Notes under the pieces: generated by a model
The model's input: only the letters and a program-made list of their open reading frames with translations
Database searches by the model: none
What the model was told of the DNA's origin: nothing
Source of the DNA: Actinoplanes sp. N902-109
GTDB taxonomy: Bacteria; Actinomycetota; Actinomycetes; Mycobacteriales; Micromonosporaceae
Length of the DNA: 64,000 nt
Direction of reading: 5' to 3'
NCBI RefSeq assembly: GCF_000389965.1
Contig: NC_021191.1
Span: 931,501 to 995,500 of the forward strand
Shown: piece by piece, positions 57,144-64,000 of the stretch
Position numbering within the stretch: the first letter of the stretch is position 1
Layout of the letters: every line of letters starts with the position of its first letter
Translations under genes and position numbers: made by a program

Positions 57144-58196
57144 CTAGTGCGCATTGTCGACGAGATTGAACTTGTTCTCAAGTTCGTTGGGCAGTGGCTG
57201 CCGAGCTCGCGGGTTCCGGCGTAGCGTTGCACCGAACGGCGGTTGATTGTGAATCCACAGAAGGCCAGCAAGGGCCTCCGGCATTGTCCACCGACTGGGG
57301 TGAGCCAAATTTATCTGGTGGCTTCCGATGAAGGTGTCGCCGAGGTTGAACTGGAAACTCATCCTAGGCTCGCCGGCTAGCAGTGAGTCGATATCGTCGA
57401 GATCTACCCGTGTGAACCGGTGAGCGCCCGCAGCCACCAGTAGCGGCACGTCGTGCTGCTCCGCAAGCCTGGAGTATTTCCTCGCTTTGCTATCTACAGC
57501 CTCGCTAAGCTTGCGTGCGTCAACGATCCCAGCGACTCCGCTTGGTGCTGCAAACTGCGCATGGAGACCATTTGCGGAGCGGACGGGTCCCCACCGGTCA
57601 GCCAAGACCAGGAATGTGTACCCATGAGTGTCGATCCTTGACGTGCTCGGTGAAGCTAACAACCTCTGCCGTATATCCTGTGCAATTTTCTTGGCTGTGC
57701 CGGCGTCAGGTGCCTTCGGTGCGACGTGACTTCCTTTGAGCACCAGGACGACGTTGACAGGGATTTTGGTGATCCGCAGTTCGAGCGAACGCCATGCTCG
57801 TTGCCGTCCGAAGGTCTCGGACTTCGGCTGATCGGTGTGGACCTCCACGAACATCGCCAGCGTCCCGTCCTGGTTCAGGACAGTCCAGTCAGGAGTAAGC
57901 CCGTAATGAGAGCACTCATACACCACCTCATACCCAGCATTCCTGAGCGAAGCGCCTGCTGCTAGCTCAATGGTGACGGGCCAGAAGAACTCATCGAGCC
58001 ACAACCGGCCAGCTAGCTTGGATGCCTCGGCTGGCGGCAGGAGTGCGAGTTGCTCGTCATACCAGGTCCGCCAGTGTTCGAACTCTGGCTCGGCGGCAAT
58101 GTCGAACGTCAACTGGCGGCGGTCAGGAGGTAGCGAACCGAAACGCCGTCGATGCTCTTCGACGAAGTCTGGCCCGAATCGGTGGTTGTGGCTCAC
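57144..58196 (-). CDS. Uncharacterised protein with PD-(D/E)XK-like nuclease core
   Basis: 350 residues. Residues ~70-150 show a restriction-nuclease-like pattern: helix with E77 (FFWPVTIELAAG), strand-turn TPDWTV with D103, and FVEVHT with E118 and His at the place of Lys (ExH), followed by a helix KSETFGRQRAWRSLEL. The C-terminal half has no recognised domain. GTG 58196 is chosen because MSHNHRFGPD starts the coherent region; the open frame to 58397 is Arg-rich noise. It forms a two-gene unit with the HEPN gene. DNA or RNA cleavage is inference. Confidence 0.6.
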   Translation of the reverse strand: MSHNHRFGPDFVEEHRRRFGSLPPDRRQLTFDIAAEPEFEHWRTWYDEQLALLPPAEASKLAGRLWLDEFFWPVTIELAAGASLRNAGYEVVYECSHYGLTPDWTVLNQDGTLAMFVEVHTDQPKSETFGRQRAWRSLELRITKIPVNVVLVLKGSHVAPKAPDAGTAKKIAQDIRQRLLASPSTSRIDTHGYTFLVLADRWGPVRSANGLHAQFAAPSGVAGIVDARKLSEAVDSKARKYSRLAEQHDVPLLVAAGAHRFTRVDLDDIDSLLAGEPRMSFQFNLGDTFIGSHQINLAHPSRWTMPEALAGLLWIHNQPPFGATLRRNPRARQPLPNELENKFNLVDNAH

Positions 58197-58443
58197 AGAT
58201 TCATCATGACGGGCCTGGCAACCCGGTTTGCTATTCGTTGAGTGGGCTCGGTATGCCGCCATACGAGTTCGACGCGTCCTGGGATGGCAGCGGTCCACAC
58301 CTGACGCCACGCCGCGGGTCCTTGGCAGGCCCTTCGGCGTGGGCTCGTAGCCACAGCATGGAGCAACACCTGACCGGCCCAAGGGGGCATGTCGCATTCA
58401 ACGGAGACGTGGGCGAGACGTCGTGAGTTGCGTGTAGCGGGGA

Positions 58444-59876
58444 TCATCCGAGTGCCCCGCCGATTCGATCGTTCATCCCGGCGTCGCCCCCGTCGATGCA
58501 GTTGGCGTAGACCCGGAGCAGCACGGCGACGCTGTGGCCGAGCCGACGGGCAACCTCGGTAGCCGGTACCCCCGCGTTGAGCCACAGGGACGCAGCAGCG
58601 TGGCGAGGGTCGTACGGCCTGCGGACCAGCGGCGAGGCGACCTGCGCTGGTGTGAATGCCTGCACGCGAGCGAGCTTCCACCACCGGTCGTAGACCGACT
58701 CGGAGAGCGGCCCGCCGTGGAGGCCTCGGAATAGCCGGCCGTCCGGCGCCGTGTCGTGGTCTTCGATGTGCTTGTGGAGCAGTGCCACGAGCTGCGGCGG
58801 GATTGGAACCGGCCGGGTGTCCTTGCGAGCCCGGTGCTTGAGGCCCCGCCGCTCGTACGCCTGGCCGTCGTCGGTCCACGCCGTACCGGATCGAGGCGCA
58901 GTCTCGGCGAGAGTGATGCGGCCCCAGCCGTACTCGATCTTCTCGTGTTGGCACTGGCCGGTTGGCACCGCCGTGAGGTCGGGTAGCTCGGTGTCGCAAC
59001 CGACGCAGCGACCAGGCAGCACGCAGCCGGCCGACGAAGGTCGGCTGCCTCAGACGGGCGCGTTCCGGCGTAGTACAGGCATCCGAAGAAGGCCGTGACT
59101 CGGTCGGCCCGCTTGCCGAGCGACTGGAGAGCGCCGAGCAGCGCGGCGACCTGGGCCGGGTTGGCGACGACCCGACGATCCACGCCCGAGGCGACCTCAG
59201 GCGCCGTCCACTGGATTCGATCGATCGGATTGCCGTCGAGGCGGCCCAGCTCGACGGCGTACCCCACCGCGTTGTAGAAGATCGCGCGCTTACGCCGGAT
59301 CGTGCTGGCTGCGGCCGGCTTACCGTCGATCTTGGTGCAGAGGCCGTCCAAGACCCGGCGGACAGTTGCCACCATGTCCAACTCCGTGACGGGCAGCGAT
59401 GCGCGCTCCAGCCAGGTCAGCGCCGCAGCATGCGTCTCGGACGGTTCCTCGGACCAGCGGCGAGGGTTGAGGGCGTAGACGTACAACGCCTCCCGCAGCA
59501 CGGCATCGGTAGGGCGCCTGCGCCGAGCGCCCGTCGTCATCAGGAGGGTCACGTGAGTCAGCGCCTCCACGGTGCCCCGCCGCGACTTGGCAGCGAGCCG
59601 AGACCACTTTCTCTTCATGTACTCCCGAATGTGGGCGTACCAGGTCACGGTCTGCGGTGCCCGCGCCTCAGCCCACGGCCGTCCCGATTCGGTGTCGAAA
59701 GGCTGACCGTCGTTCGCAGCCTTGACCAGCTCTGAGCGGAACGAGTTCGCGAGCGCCTTGGTACGGAACGTGTCCTCGAACCGCTTGCCCGCCACCGCCC
59801 ACCGAACGCGCCACGGGCTGGCCTTGCGATCCACCCGCTTGGTGATCTCCCAGACCTGAAACTCGAAGCTCTTCAC
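58444..59876 (-). pseudogene. Tyrosine-recombinase integrase with single-base frameshift
   Basis: N-terminal arm and SAM-like domains are in one frame (VKSFEFQVWEITKRVDRK from GTG 59876 to GTRPSEAADLRR near 59040). The frame is then lost and resumes one base off as CVLPGRCVGCDTELPD, GWGRITLAETA, to the catalytic end: PYDPRHAAASLWLNAG (HxxR region), RRLGHSV and VYANC with the nucleophile Tyr. One missing base within CGGCCGGCTG near 59030 explains it. A small Cys-rich insertion (CVGCD...CQHE) precedes the catalytic part. If the shift is real the element cannot integrate by itself. Confidence 0.88.
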
Positions 59877-60001
59877 GCCGCCTGCCCTTCGAGTTCGCCC
59901 AGCCACTCGTGCAGAGCCGACCGGCGAATCCGGAGCTCGCCGTTGGGGAGCTTGATCGTTCGCGGCCCCTTGCCGATCTGCCGCCAGTAGAACCGCGTCA
60001 A
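59873..60001 (-). pseudogene. Excisionase, C-terminal part only
   Basis: RFYWRQIGKGPRTIKLPNG and RIRRSALHEWLGELE match the wing and last helix of actinomycete excisionases, and the stop overlaps the integrase start by GTGA, the usual order. Upstream of TTG 60001 the frame turns into Arg/Ala/Pro sequence without the first HTH helix (expected LLTVxEVxEELGxSRST). The break coincides with a perfect hairpin at 60003-60022. Confidence 0.6.
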
Positions 60002-60385
60002 GGCGCCGCGCAAGCGCGGCGCGGCCGGCCGCGCTCGGCCTGCTGGCGGCCTCCGGCCGGCATCGGCCGGCGCACCGGCCAACACTCTCGGGCGGCGCTG
60101 GATCCAGTCCCTGCCGCCGGCGGGAGCGCTTCAGCTTCTGGGATGGCGCCATCCCGTCCACCGTCAACCCAGGCGAAGCCGAGCAGACCTACCCCAGGGC
60201 GCCAAGGTCGTACGTCCGGTAGGGCGCTCCACCTTGGCGCCCTGGACCAGGCCCGCTCCACGGTGTGTGGGTCGACGGCGGACGGGATGGCACGGGGCAA
60301 GGGGTATTGGGGGAGTGGCACGCATAATCGATCCGCCCACAACCACTCGTGACGAGCCGGATTCGGCTGGATCAAGCTGGACTCA
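60002..60385. other. Right interior of the element, no gene, two strong inverted repeats
   Basis: No coding frame is supported. GCGCCGCGC-AA-GCGCGGCGC (60003-60022) is a perfect 9-bp hairpin. CCAGGGCGCCAAGGT (60194-60208) and ACCTTGGCGCCCTGG (60231-60245) form a perfect 15-bp inverted repeat around 22 nt. Placed beside the attachment site, they could be recombinase arm sites, a terminator or a replication structure. Confidence 0.55.
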
Positions 60386-60494
60386 ACGAGAACGGCCCCG
60401 GAGCGCGTTTCCGCAGCTCACGGGGCCGTCTGGAGTCCCAGTGGCGGGTGAAGGATTCGAACCTTCGTAGCTTTCGCGACGGATTTACAGTCCG
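60386..60494. repeat. Right attachment repeat (attR), overlapping tRNA-Tyr
   Basis: Second copy of the perfect 109-bp repeat. It continues on the right into the intact 5' half of tRNA-Tyr, so this side is the restored gene. The hairpin ACGGCCCC (60392-60399) / GGGGCCGT (60422-60429) followed on the minus strand by TTCTCG is the tRNA terminator. Confidence 0.95.
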
Positions 60495-60522
60495 CTCCCA
60501 TTGGCCGCTCGGGCAACCCGCC
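60442..60522 (-). tRNA. tRNA-Tyr (GTA anticodon)
   Basis: 81 nt. Acceptor GGCGGGT pairs with ACCCGCC plus discriminator A; D arm CCC...GGG; anticodon stem-loop GCGGA-CTGTAAA-TCCGT with GTA at 60488-60486; long variable arm as in bacterial tRNA-Tyr; T arm GAAGG-TTCGAAT-CCTTC. CCA is not encoded. TATCCT (60566-60561, minus strand) is a likely -10 box. It is the integration site of the neighbouring element. Confidence 0.95.
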
Positions 60523-60681
60523 TGGGATCACTGCCTCGGTTTCCCTCCGCAGCGGACATCAGGATAGCCGTACCGCGGACAGGTTCCGCAACCGGGTACG
60601 GTCGGCATGTCGGGGGCCTGTGGCCGGCCCTCGCGGAGATCGATACGTCAACCCAGTCAAGCCAGCAGTTGGAGTCTGATC

Positions 60682-61176
60682 ATGGCAGCCAGCCCGTCGT
60701 TCGACATCGTGAGCAAGGTTGACGGCCAGGAGGTGGACAACGCGTTCCATCAGGCGGAGAAGGAGCTCGGCACCCGGTTCGACTTCCGGGGCACCGGCAC
60801 CACCATCGTGAAGTCGGGGGAGAGCGGGGTCACCATCACCTCCGAGACCGAGGAACGCGCCTCCGCCGCCCTGGAGGTCTACAAGGAGAAGCTCGTCAAG
60901 CGGAACATCTCGCTGAAGTCGCTGGACGCGGGGGAGCCGCGGCAGTCGGGCAAGACTTACAAGATCGACTGCAAGGTGGTCGAGGGGATCGAGACCGACA
61001 AGGCCAAGGCGATCAGCAAGAAGATCCGCGACGAGGGGCCGAAGGGTGTGCAGGCGCAGATCCAGGGCGACCAGCTGCGCGTCACCGGCAAGAAGCGCGA
61101 CGACCTGCAGGCCGTGATCGCGCTGCTCAAGCAGGAGGATTTCGGCGTCGCCCTGCAGTTCACCAACTACCGGTAG
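60682..61176 (+). CDS. yajQ: YajQ-family cyclic-di-GMP-binding protein
   Basis: 164 residues, UPF0234. SFDIVSKVDGQEVDNAF at the start, TRFDFRGT and DFGVALQFTNYR at the end are family signatures. Members bind nucleotides, RNA or c-di-GMP. ATG 60682 has GGAG 7 nt upstream; the open frame to 60607 does not fit. A GGDEF/EAL gene lies 0.9 kb downstream. Confidence 0.95.
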   Translation: MAASPSFDIVSKVDGQEVDNAFHQAEKELGTRFDFRGTGTTIVKSGESGVTITSETEERASAALEVYKEKLVKRNISLKSLDAGEPRQSGKTYKIDCKVVEGIETDKAKAISKKIRDEGPKGVQAQIQGDQLRVTGKKRDDLQAVIALLKQEDFGVALQFTNYR

Positions 61177-61177
61177 G

Positions 61178-61573
61178 TCAGTCGGGCCGACCGGCGATGC
61201 CGCGGGCCTCGTCCACCTGGTCCGGGTCGAGGCCTGCGAAGCCGGTCAGCTCGTGCTGCCGGGCCTGTTCCTCTATCCAGCGGTTGTGGGATTCCCATGC
61301 CGCCTGCTTGCTGGTGCCCAGCGCTGCGCCGATCTGGGTCCAGGACGCCCCGGCCCCGCGGGCCGAGCGCACCATCGCCTGCCGGCCGTATCCGGCCTTG
61401 CGGCTGACCACTTCGCTGAGCGCGAGCATCTCCAGGGTTTCCGGCCGGGACAGCGGCTGGGTGTCCGTGTCCTCCGCCATCGCCGCGAGGGCGTCGCGCA
61501 TCCGCAATTCGTCGTAACGCGTTGTAGCTGTGGAGAGCGTGTGCTGTTGCTCCAATTCGTCAGGAGTAGTCAT
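61178..61573 (-). CDS. HTH DNA-binding protein
   Basis: 131 residues. A helix-turn-helix of sigma-region-4 style in the second half (GASWTQIGAALGTSKQAAWE, then HNRWI) after an acidic helical N-terminus. Common in actinobacteria; targets unknown. Its stop is one base from the yajQ stop, convergently. Confidence 0.8.
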   Translation of the reverse strand: MTTPDELEQQHTLSTATTRYDELRMRDALAAMAEDTDTQPLSRPETLEMLALSEVVSRKAGYGRQAMVRSARGAGASWTQIGAALGTSKQAAWESHNRWIEEQARQHELTGFAGLDPDQVDEARGIAGRPD

Positions 61574-61585
61574 CTCTTCACTCTT

Positions 61586-61620
61586 ACGTCAAGAATGCCT
61601 GACGTCAAGCCGACTTGACG
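61586..61620 (-). promoter_or_regulatory. Three CTTGACG repeats upstream of the HTH gene
   Basis: ACGTCAAG at 61586-61593 and 61602-61609 (16 bp apart) and CTTGACG in inverse at 61614-61620. On the minus strand TTGACG (61608-61603) could be a -35 box with TAAGAG 16 bp on, so the repeats may be both promoter and autoregulatory sites. Confidence 0.4.
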
Positions 61621-61833
61621 ACGCCCTGACGATTCGCCCGAACATCTCCCGTTAAATACGGGTCAAAGCCGTCAATTTTGCGGTGCCGTCCCTGATGGTC
61701 ACCTCAGCCGTTCAGCCAAGATTTACGGAGAAGCGGCCGCGACCCTCCGGTGAGCGCTGTCTGACACACATCCGGTGTGGCACCATCATGAAACCCCCCC
61801 ACCCGACGCACCGTTCTCGTTCGAGGAGCAAAC

Positions 61834-61992
61834 ATGTCCGCACGAAGGCTGGGCCGTTTCGCCGGCTTGGTTTTCATGCTCGCGGCACTGGTCGGCGGCG
61901 GCGCCGCTGCGACGGTTTCCGTCCAGCATGCTTCCGCGGACTCGGGCGCAGCATCTGTTCAGGCGCAGCTCACGGACATCGACTGGAACTGA
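61834..61992 (+). CDS. 52-residue exported peptide
   Basis: MSARRLGRFAGLVFMLAALV begins a clear signal or membrane anchor; a cleavage site near HASADSGA leaves a short acidic peptide ending TDIDWN. GAGGAG stands 5 nt before the ATG. It lies 56 nt before the GGDEF/EAL gene on the same strand. Small proteins with this ending seem usual before such genes in related actinomycetes (from memory). Function unknown. Confidence 0.6.
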   Translation: MSARRLGRFAGLVFMLAALVGGGAAATVSVQHASADSGAASVQAQLTDIDWN

Positions 61993-62048
61993 CCTGACGG
62001 TCAGCCCTGGGCGATAGCGCCACGAAGGTCGACTACAAGGAGCGCGCC

Positions 62049-64000
62049 ATGGCTGGGCGAGCACCGTCGAGCCGCGGCTCGGCGCAGTACGCCTGGCTCA
62101 TCACGAGCCCGCTGGCGATCTTCGCGCTGATCGCCCTGGTGGCCTACTGGGCGCGGGATCCTGGCTGGTGGCATTCCTGGCCGGGGGCCCTGGCCGTGCT
62201 GGCGGCGTTCATCGTCGCCCATGTCGGCGTGCTCAACATCGTCTTCCGCCGGCAGGCGTTCCTGCTCGTCCTCAACGAGATCCCGCTGATCCTGGCGATC
62301 TACTTCCTGCCCGCGCCCGCGGTCATCCTGACGCAGACCATCGCGAGCCTGGCCACCCAGCTCTGGTCGCGGATGGACACGACCAAGCTCGGCTACAACG
62401 TCGCCAAGTCCGCCGCTCGTACGGCCGCCGCCCTCGTCGTGGTCTCGCTGCTGCCGCCCATCCGCGGCGCCGGGCCCGGCACGTGGGGCATCCTCACCGC
62501 GGCCGTCGCCATCGCCACGATCGTCAGCTGGATCTCCTTCGCCGGTGTCATCACCGTCGTGCAGGACCCCAAGGCCGGTCAGGAGGCGCTGCGGGCCGGT
62601 TCGCAGACCCTGGTCACCGCGGCCATCAACATCATCATCGGGCTGGTCTTCCTGGTCGCGCTGGATGCGACGTGGTGGGCTGCGGTCCCGCTGGGCGGTC
62701 TGGTGCTCGCCTTGGCGTTCGTGCTGCGTTCGTTCGCCGAGTTCTTCCGCCAGCATCGCACCCTCACCGAGGTGTACGAGCTCACCCGCGCGATGCGCGA
62801 GCAGGGCAACGACGGCAGCCTGCCGGACGTGCTGCTCAACCCGGTGCGGGCGCTGATGCGTGCCGAGTACGCCACGCTCTGGCTGCCGGCGCAGGGGCGG
62901 CATCCCGAGGTCCTGCTGACGGCCAGAGTGGACGACGCCGGCCTGCTGGACATCTCGCCCACCCCGATGCCGGTGCGCGAACAGGCGATCAAGGCCGGGC
63001 ACACGATCGCGGTCGGGGGCAGGTTCGCCGAGAGCATGCACCTCCGGCCGTACCTGAAGGACAGCAAGGTCAAAGATGTCGTGGTGGTGCCGCTGCGGTC
63101 GGGCAACACCAGCATCGGCAGCCTGGAGGTCGCCAACCGGCTGGGCGACGCGACCGCGACCACCTTCCGCGACGCCGACGTGCGGGTGCTCGAGACGATT
63201 GCCGCGCATGTCGCGGTGGCGGTGGAGAATTCCCGGCTGGTCGAGCGGCTGCGCTACGACGCCTATCACGACCGGCTCACCTCGCTGCCCAACCGGCGCC
63301 GGGTCAGCGACGCGCTTGCCGAGTCAGTCAAGGTACGGGCACCGGGCGAGGTCGTCACCGTCATGCTGTTCGACGTCGACGGGCTGCGCGACGTCAACGA
63401 GTCGATGGGGCATGCGGCCGGTGACAAGCTCCTGGCCGAGGTCGCCGAGCGGTTGCGGGGCATCGCGGGGCCGGGCGCTCTGGTCGGCCGGATCGGCGGG
63501 GACGAGTTCGTGGTCACCCTCCGCTCGGAGAGCACCGAGGAGAGCGTGCGGCTGGCCACCGAGATGCGCGAACAGCTCCGCGGGCCGATGAGTGTGGGGT
63601 CGCTCACGCTCGACGTGGACACCGCGGCCGGCGTCGCCGTCCACCCCGATCACGGTGACGACCCCGAGGCCTTGCTGCGCCGCGCTGAGCTGGCTGCCAA
63701 GGCCGCCAAGGCCCTCCCGTACGGGGTACAGCTCTTCCATCCGGCGTTGGAGTCCCGGGCAGTACGCCGGCTGGGGCTGGCCGCCGATCTGCGCCGAGCG
63801 CTCGACAACGGCGAGATGGAGATCCACTTCCAGCCGAAGGTCTCCATCCAGGACCGCCACCTGATCGGGGTGGAGTGCCTGGCCCGCTGGCAGCACCCGG
63901 CGCACGGCGAGGTGTCCCCGGAGGACTTCGTGGCGGTGGCCGAGCACACCGGCCAGCTGCACCGGCTCACCGAGGTGGTGCTCGCCACCGGGCTGCGGCA
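62049..64000 (+). CDS. Membrane GAF-GGDEF-EAL cyclic-di-GMP protein, 3' partial
   Basis: The frame runs off the window after ~650 residues. Order: six or so membrane helices (~15-230), GAF-like sensor (~255-390, ending VLETIAAHVAVAVENSRL), GGDEF domain (~400-555; LTSLPNRRRV, FDVDGLRDVNESMGH, RIGGDEFVV) with an intact GGDEF active site, and the start of an EAL domain (~580 on; FQPKVSIQDR, GVECLARWQHP). The EAL signature reads ECL but keeps the metal-binding Glu. It may make and/or degrade c-di-GMP. AAGGAG stands 7 nt before ATG 62049. Confidence 0.92.
   Translation, partial: MAGRAPSSRGSAQYAWLITSPLAIFALIALVAYWARDPGWWHSWPGALAVLAAFIVAHVGVLNIVFRRQAFLLVLNEIPLILAIYFLPAPAVILTQTIASLATQLWSRMDTTKLGYNVAKSAARTAAALVVVSLLPPIRGAGPGTWGILTAAVAIATIVSWISFAGVITVVQDPKAGQEALRAGSQTLVTAAINIIIGLVFLVALDATWWAAVPLGGLVLALAFVLRSFAEFFRQHRTLTEVYELTRAMREQGNDGSLPDVLLNPVRALMRAEYATLWLPAQGRHPEVLLTARVDDAGLLDISPTPMPVREQAIKAGHTIAVGGRFAESMHLRPYLKDSKVKDVVVVPLRSGNTSIGSLEVANRLGDATATTFRDADVRVLETIAAHVAVAVENSRLVERLRYDAYHDRLTSLPNRRRVSDALAESVKVRAPGEVVTVMLFDVDGLRDVNESMGHAAGDKLLAEVAERLRGIAGPGALVGRIGGDEFVVTLRSESTEESVRLATEMREQLRGPMSVGSLTLDVDTAAGVAVHPDHGDDPEALLRRAELAAKAAKALPYGVQLFHPALESRAVRRLGLAADLRRALDNGEMEIHFQPKVSIQDRHLIGVECLARWQHPAHGEVSPEDFVAVAEHTGQLHRLTEVVLATGLR

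Larger units (their letters stand above)
52585..60494. mobile_element. 7.8-kb decayed integrative element in tRNA-Tyr
   Basis: Bounded by the perfect 109-bp direct repeat, with a tyrosine integrase and excisionase remnant next to the intact tRNA end, as for actinomycete integrative elements and phages that use tRNA 3' ends. Cargo: a ~654-residue unknown protein and broken HNH gene on the plus strand, and a PD-(D/E)XK-like plus HEPN pair on the minus strand. Replication or transfer genes are absent. Integrase frameshift and truncated excisionase suggest it can no longer move by itself. Confidence 0.9.

Noticed and set aside
52694..60385. Conjugative or phage element with transfer or structural genes
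   Set aside because: No replication, transfer, capsid, portal or lysis protein is recognisable in the interval.

Overview
The window is very GC-rich double-stranded bacterial DNA from an actinomycete. The gene set (DUF3107, two DUF3152 metalloproteases, MoeZ, DUF1707, a SigE-type sigma factor, an IdeR-like iron box, a mycelium-style tyrosine integrase family, a kinase fused to a cellulose-binding module) and the many leaderless starts fit Micromonosporaceae, most likely an Actinoplanes relative. That placement is inference from gene content. Almost all bases are coding, genes are short-spaced or overlapping by 1-8 bases, and five convergent pairs overlap at their 3' ends.

Layout. 1-5.7 kb: the end of a membrane-linked spermidine-synthase-like protein, a receptor-type Ser/Thr kinase, a TrkH/TrkA potassium-uptake pair and an SDR. 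5.8-9.0 kb: a RecQ helicase fused to a phosphoribosyltransferase domain and an NlpC/P60 wall hydrolase. 9.1-11.7 kb: a copper operon (csoR, copZ, a His/Met-rich membrane protein) and an iron-controlled heme oxygenase/DUF2470 pair. 11.7-15.4 kb: a DEAD-box helicase with a 350-residue repetitive tail, DUF3107 and a TetR regulator. 15.5-23.2 kb: a Pro-rich protein, an alpha/beta hydrolase and two tandem DUF3152 membrane proteases, one with a ~960-residue Ala/Lys/Thr/Pro repeat tail on its cytoplasmic side. 23.3-31.8 kb: moeZ, a terpene-cyclase-like protein, a hydrolase, proBA, an alkyltransferase-like DNA-repair protein, a methyltransferase, a TetR regulator and a gamma-glutamyltransferase. 31.8-44.9 kb: a dispersed complex-I-like set (nuoB, then nuoC-H, then nuoI-N) with no nuoA, D, E, F or G, interrupted by a GNAT gene, a DUF2252 gene, a sigma/anti-sigma-like pair and a small secreted protein. 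45-52.4 kb: htpX, small regulators, an SDR with two palindromic operators, methyltransferase, DUF1707, luciferase-like oxidoreductase, GNAT, MOSC and a lipoprotein.

52.6-60.5 kb is a genomic element integrated in the 3' half of a tRNA-Tyr gene. It is bounded by a perfect 109-bp direct repeat that covers the tRNA from the anticodon to the 3' end plus its terminator. Inside are an integrase with a single-base frameshift, a truncated excisionase, a relic of a second integrase, a frameshifted and truncated HNH nuclease, an uncharacterised ~654-residue protein, and a two-gene unit made of a PD-(D/E)XK-like protein and a HEPN-domain protein. This is the best candidate for an undescribed (defence-like) system. 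A diverged, inverted copy of the same tRNA-Tyr 3' end plus terminator lies at 46.15-46.26 kb, an apparent fossil attachment site.

60.7-64 kb: yajQ, an HTH protein, a 52-residue exported peptide too short for routine ORF calling, and the start of a membrane GGDEF/EAL protein that runs off the window. Coordinates of CDS include the stop codon.
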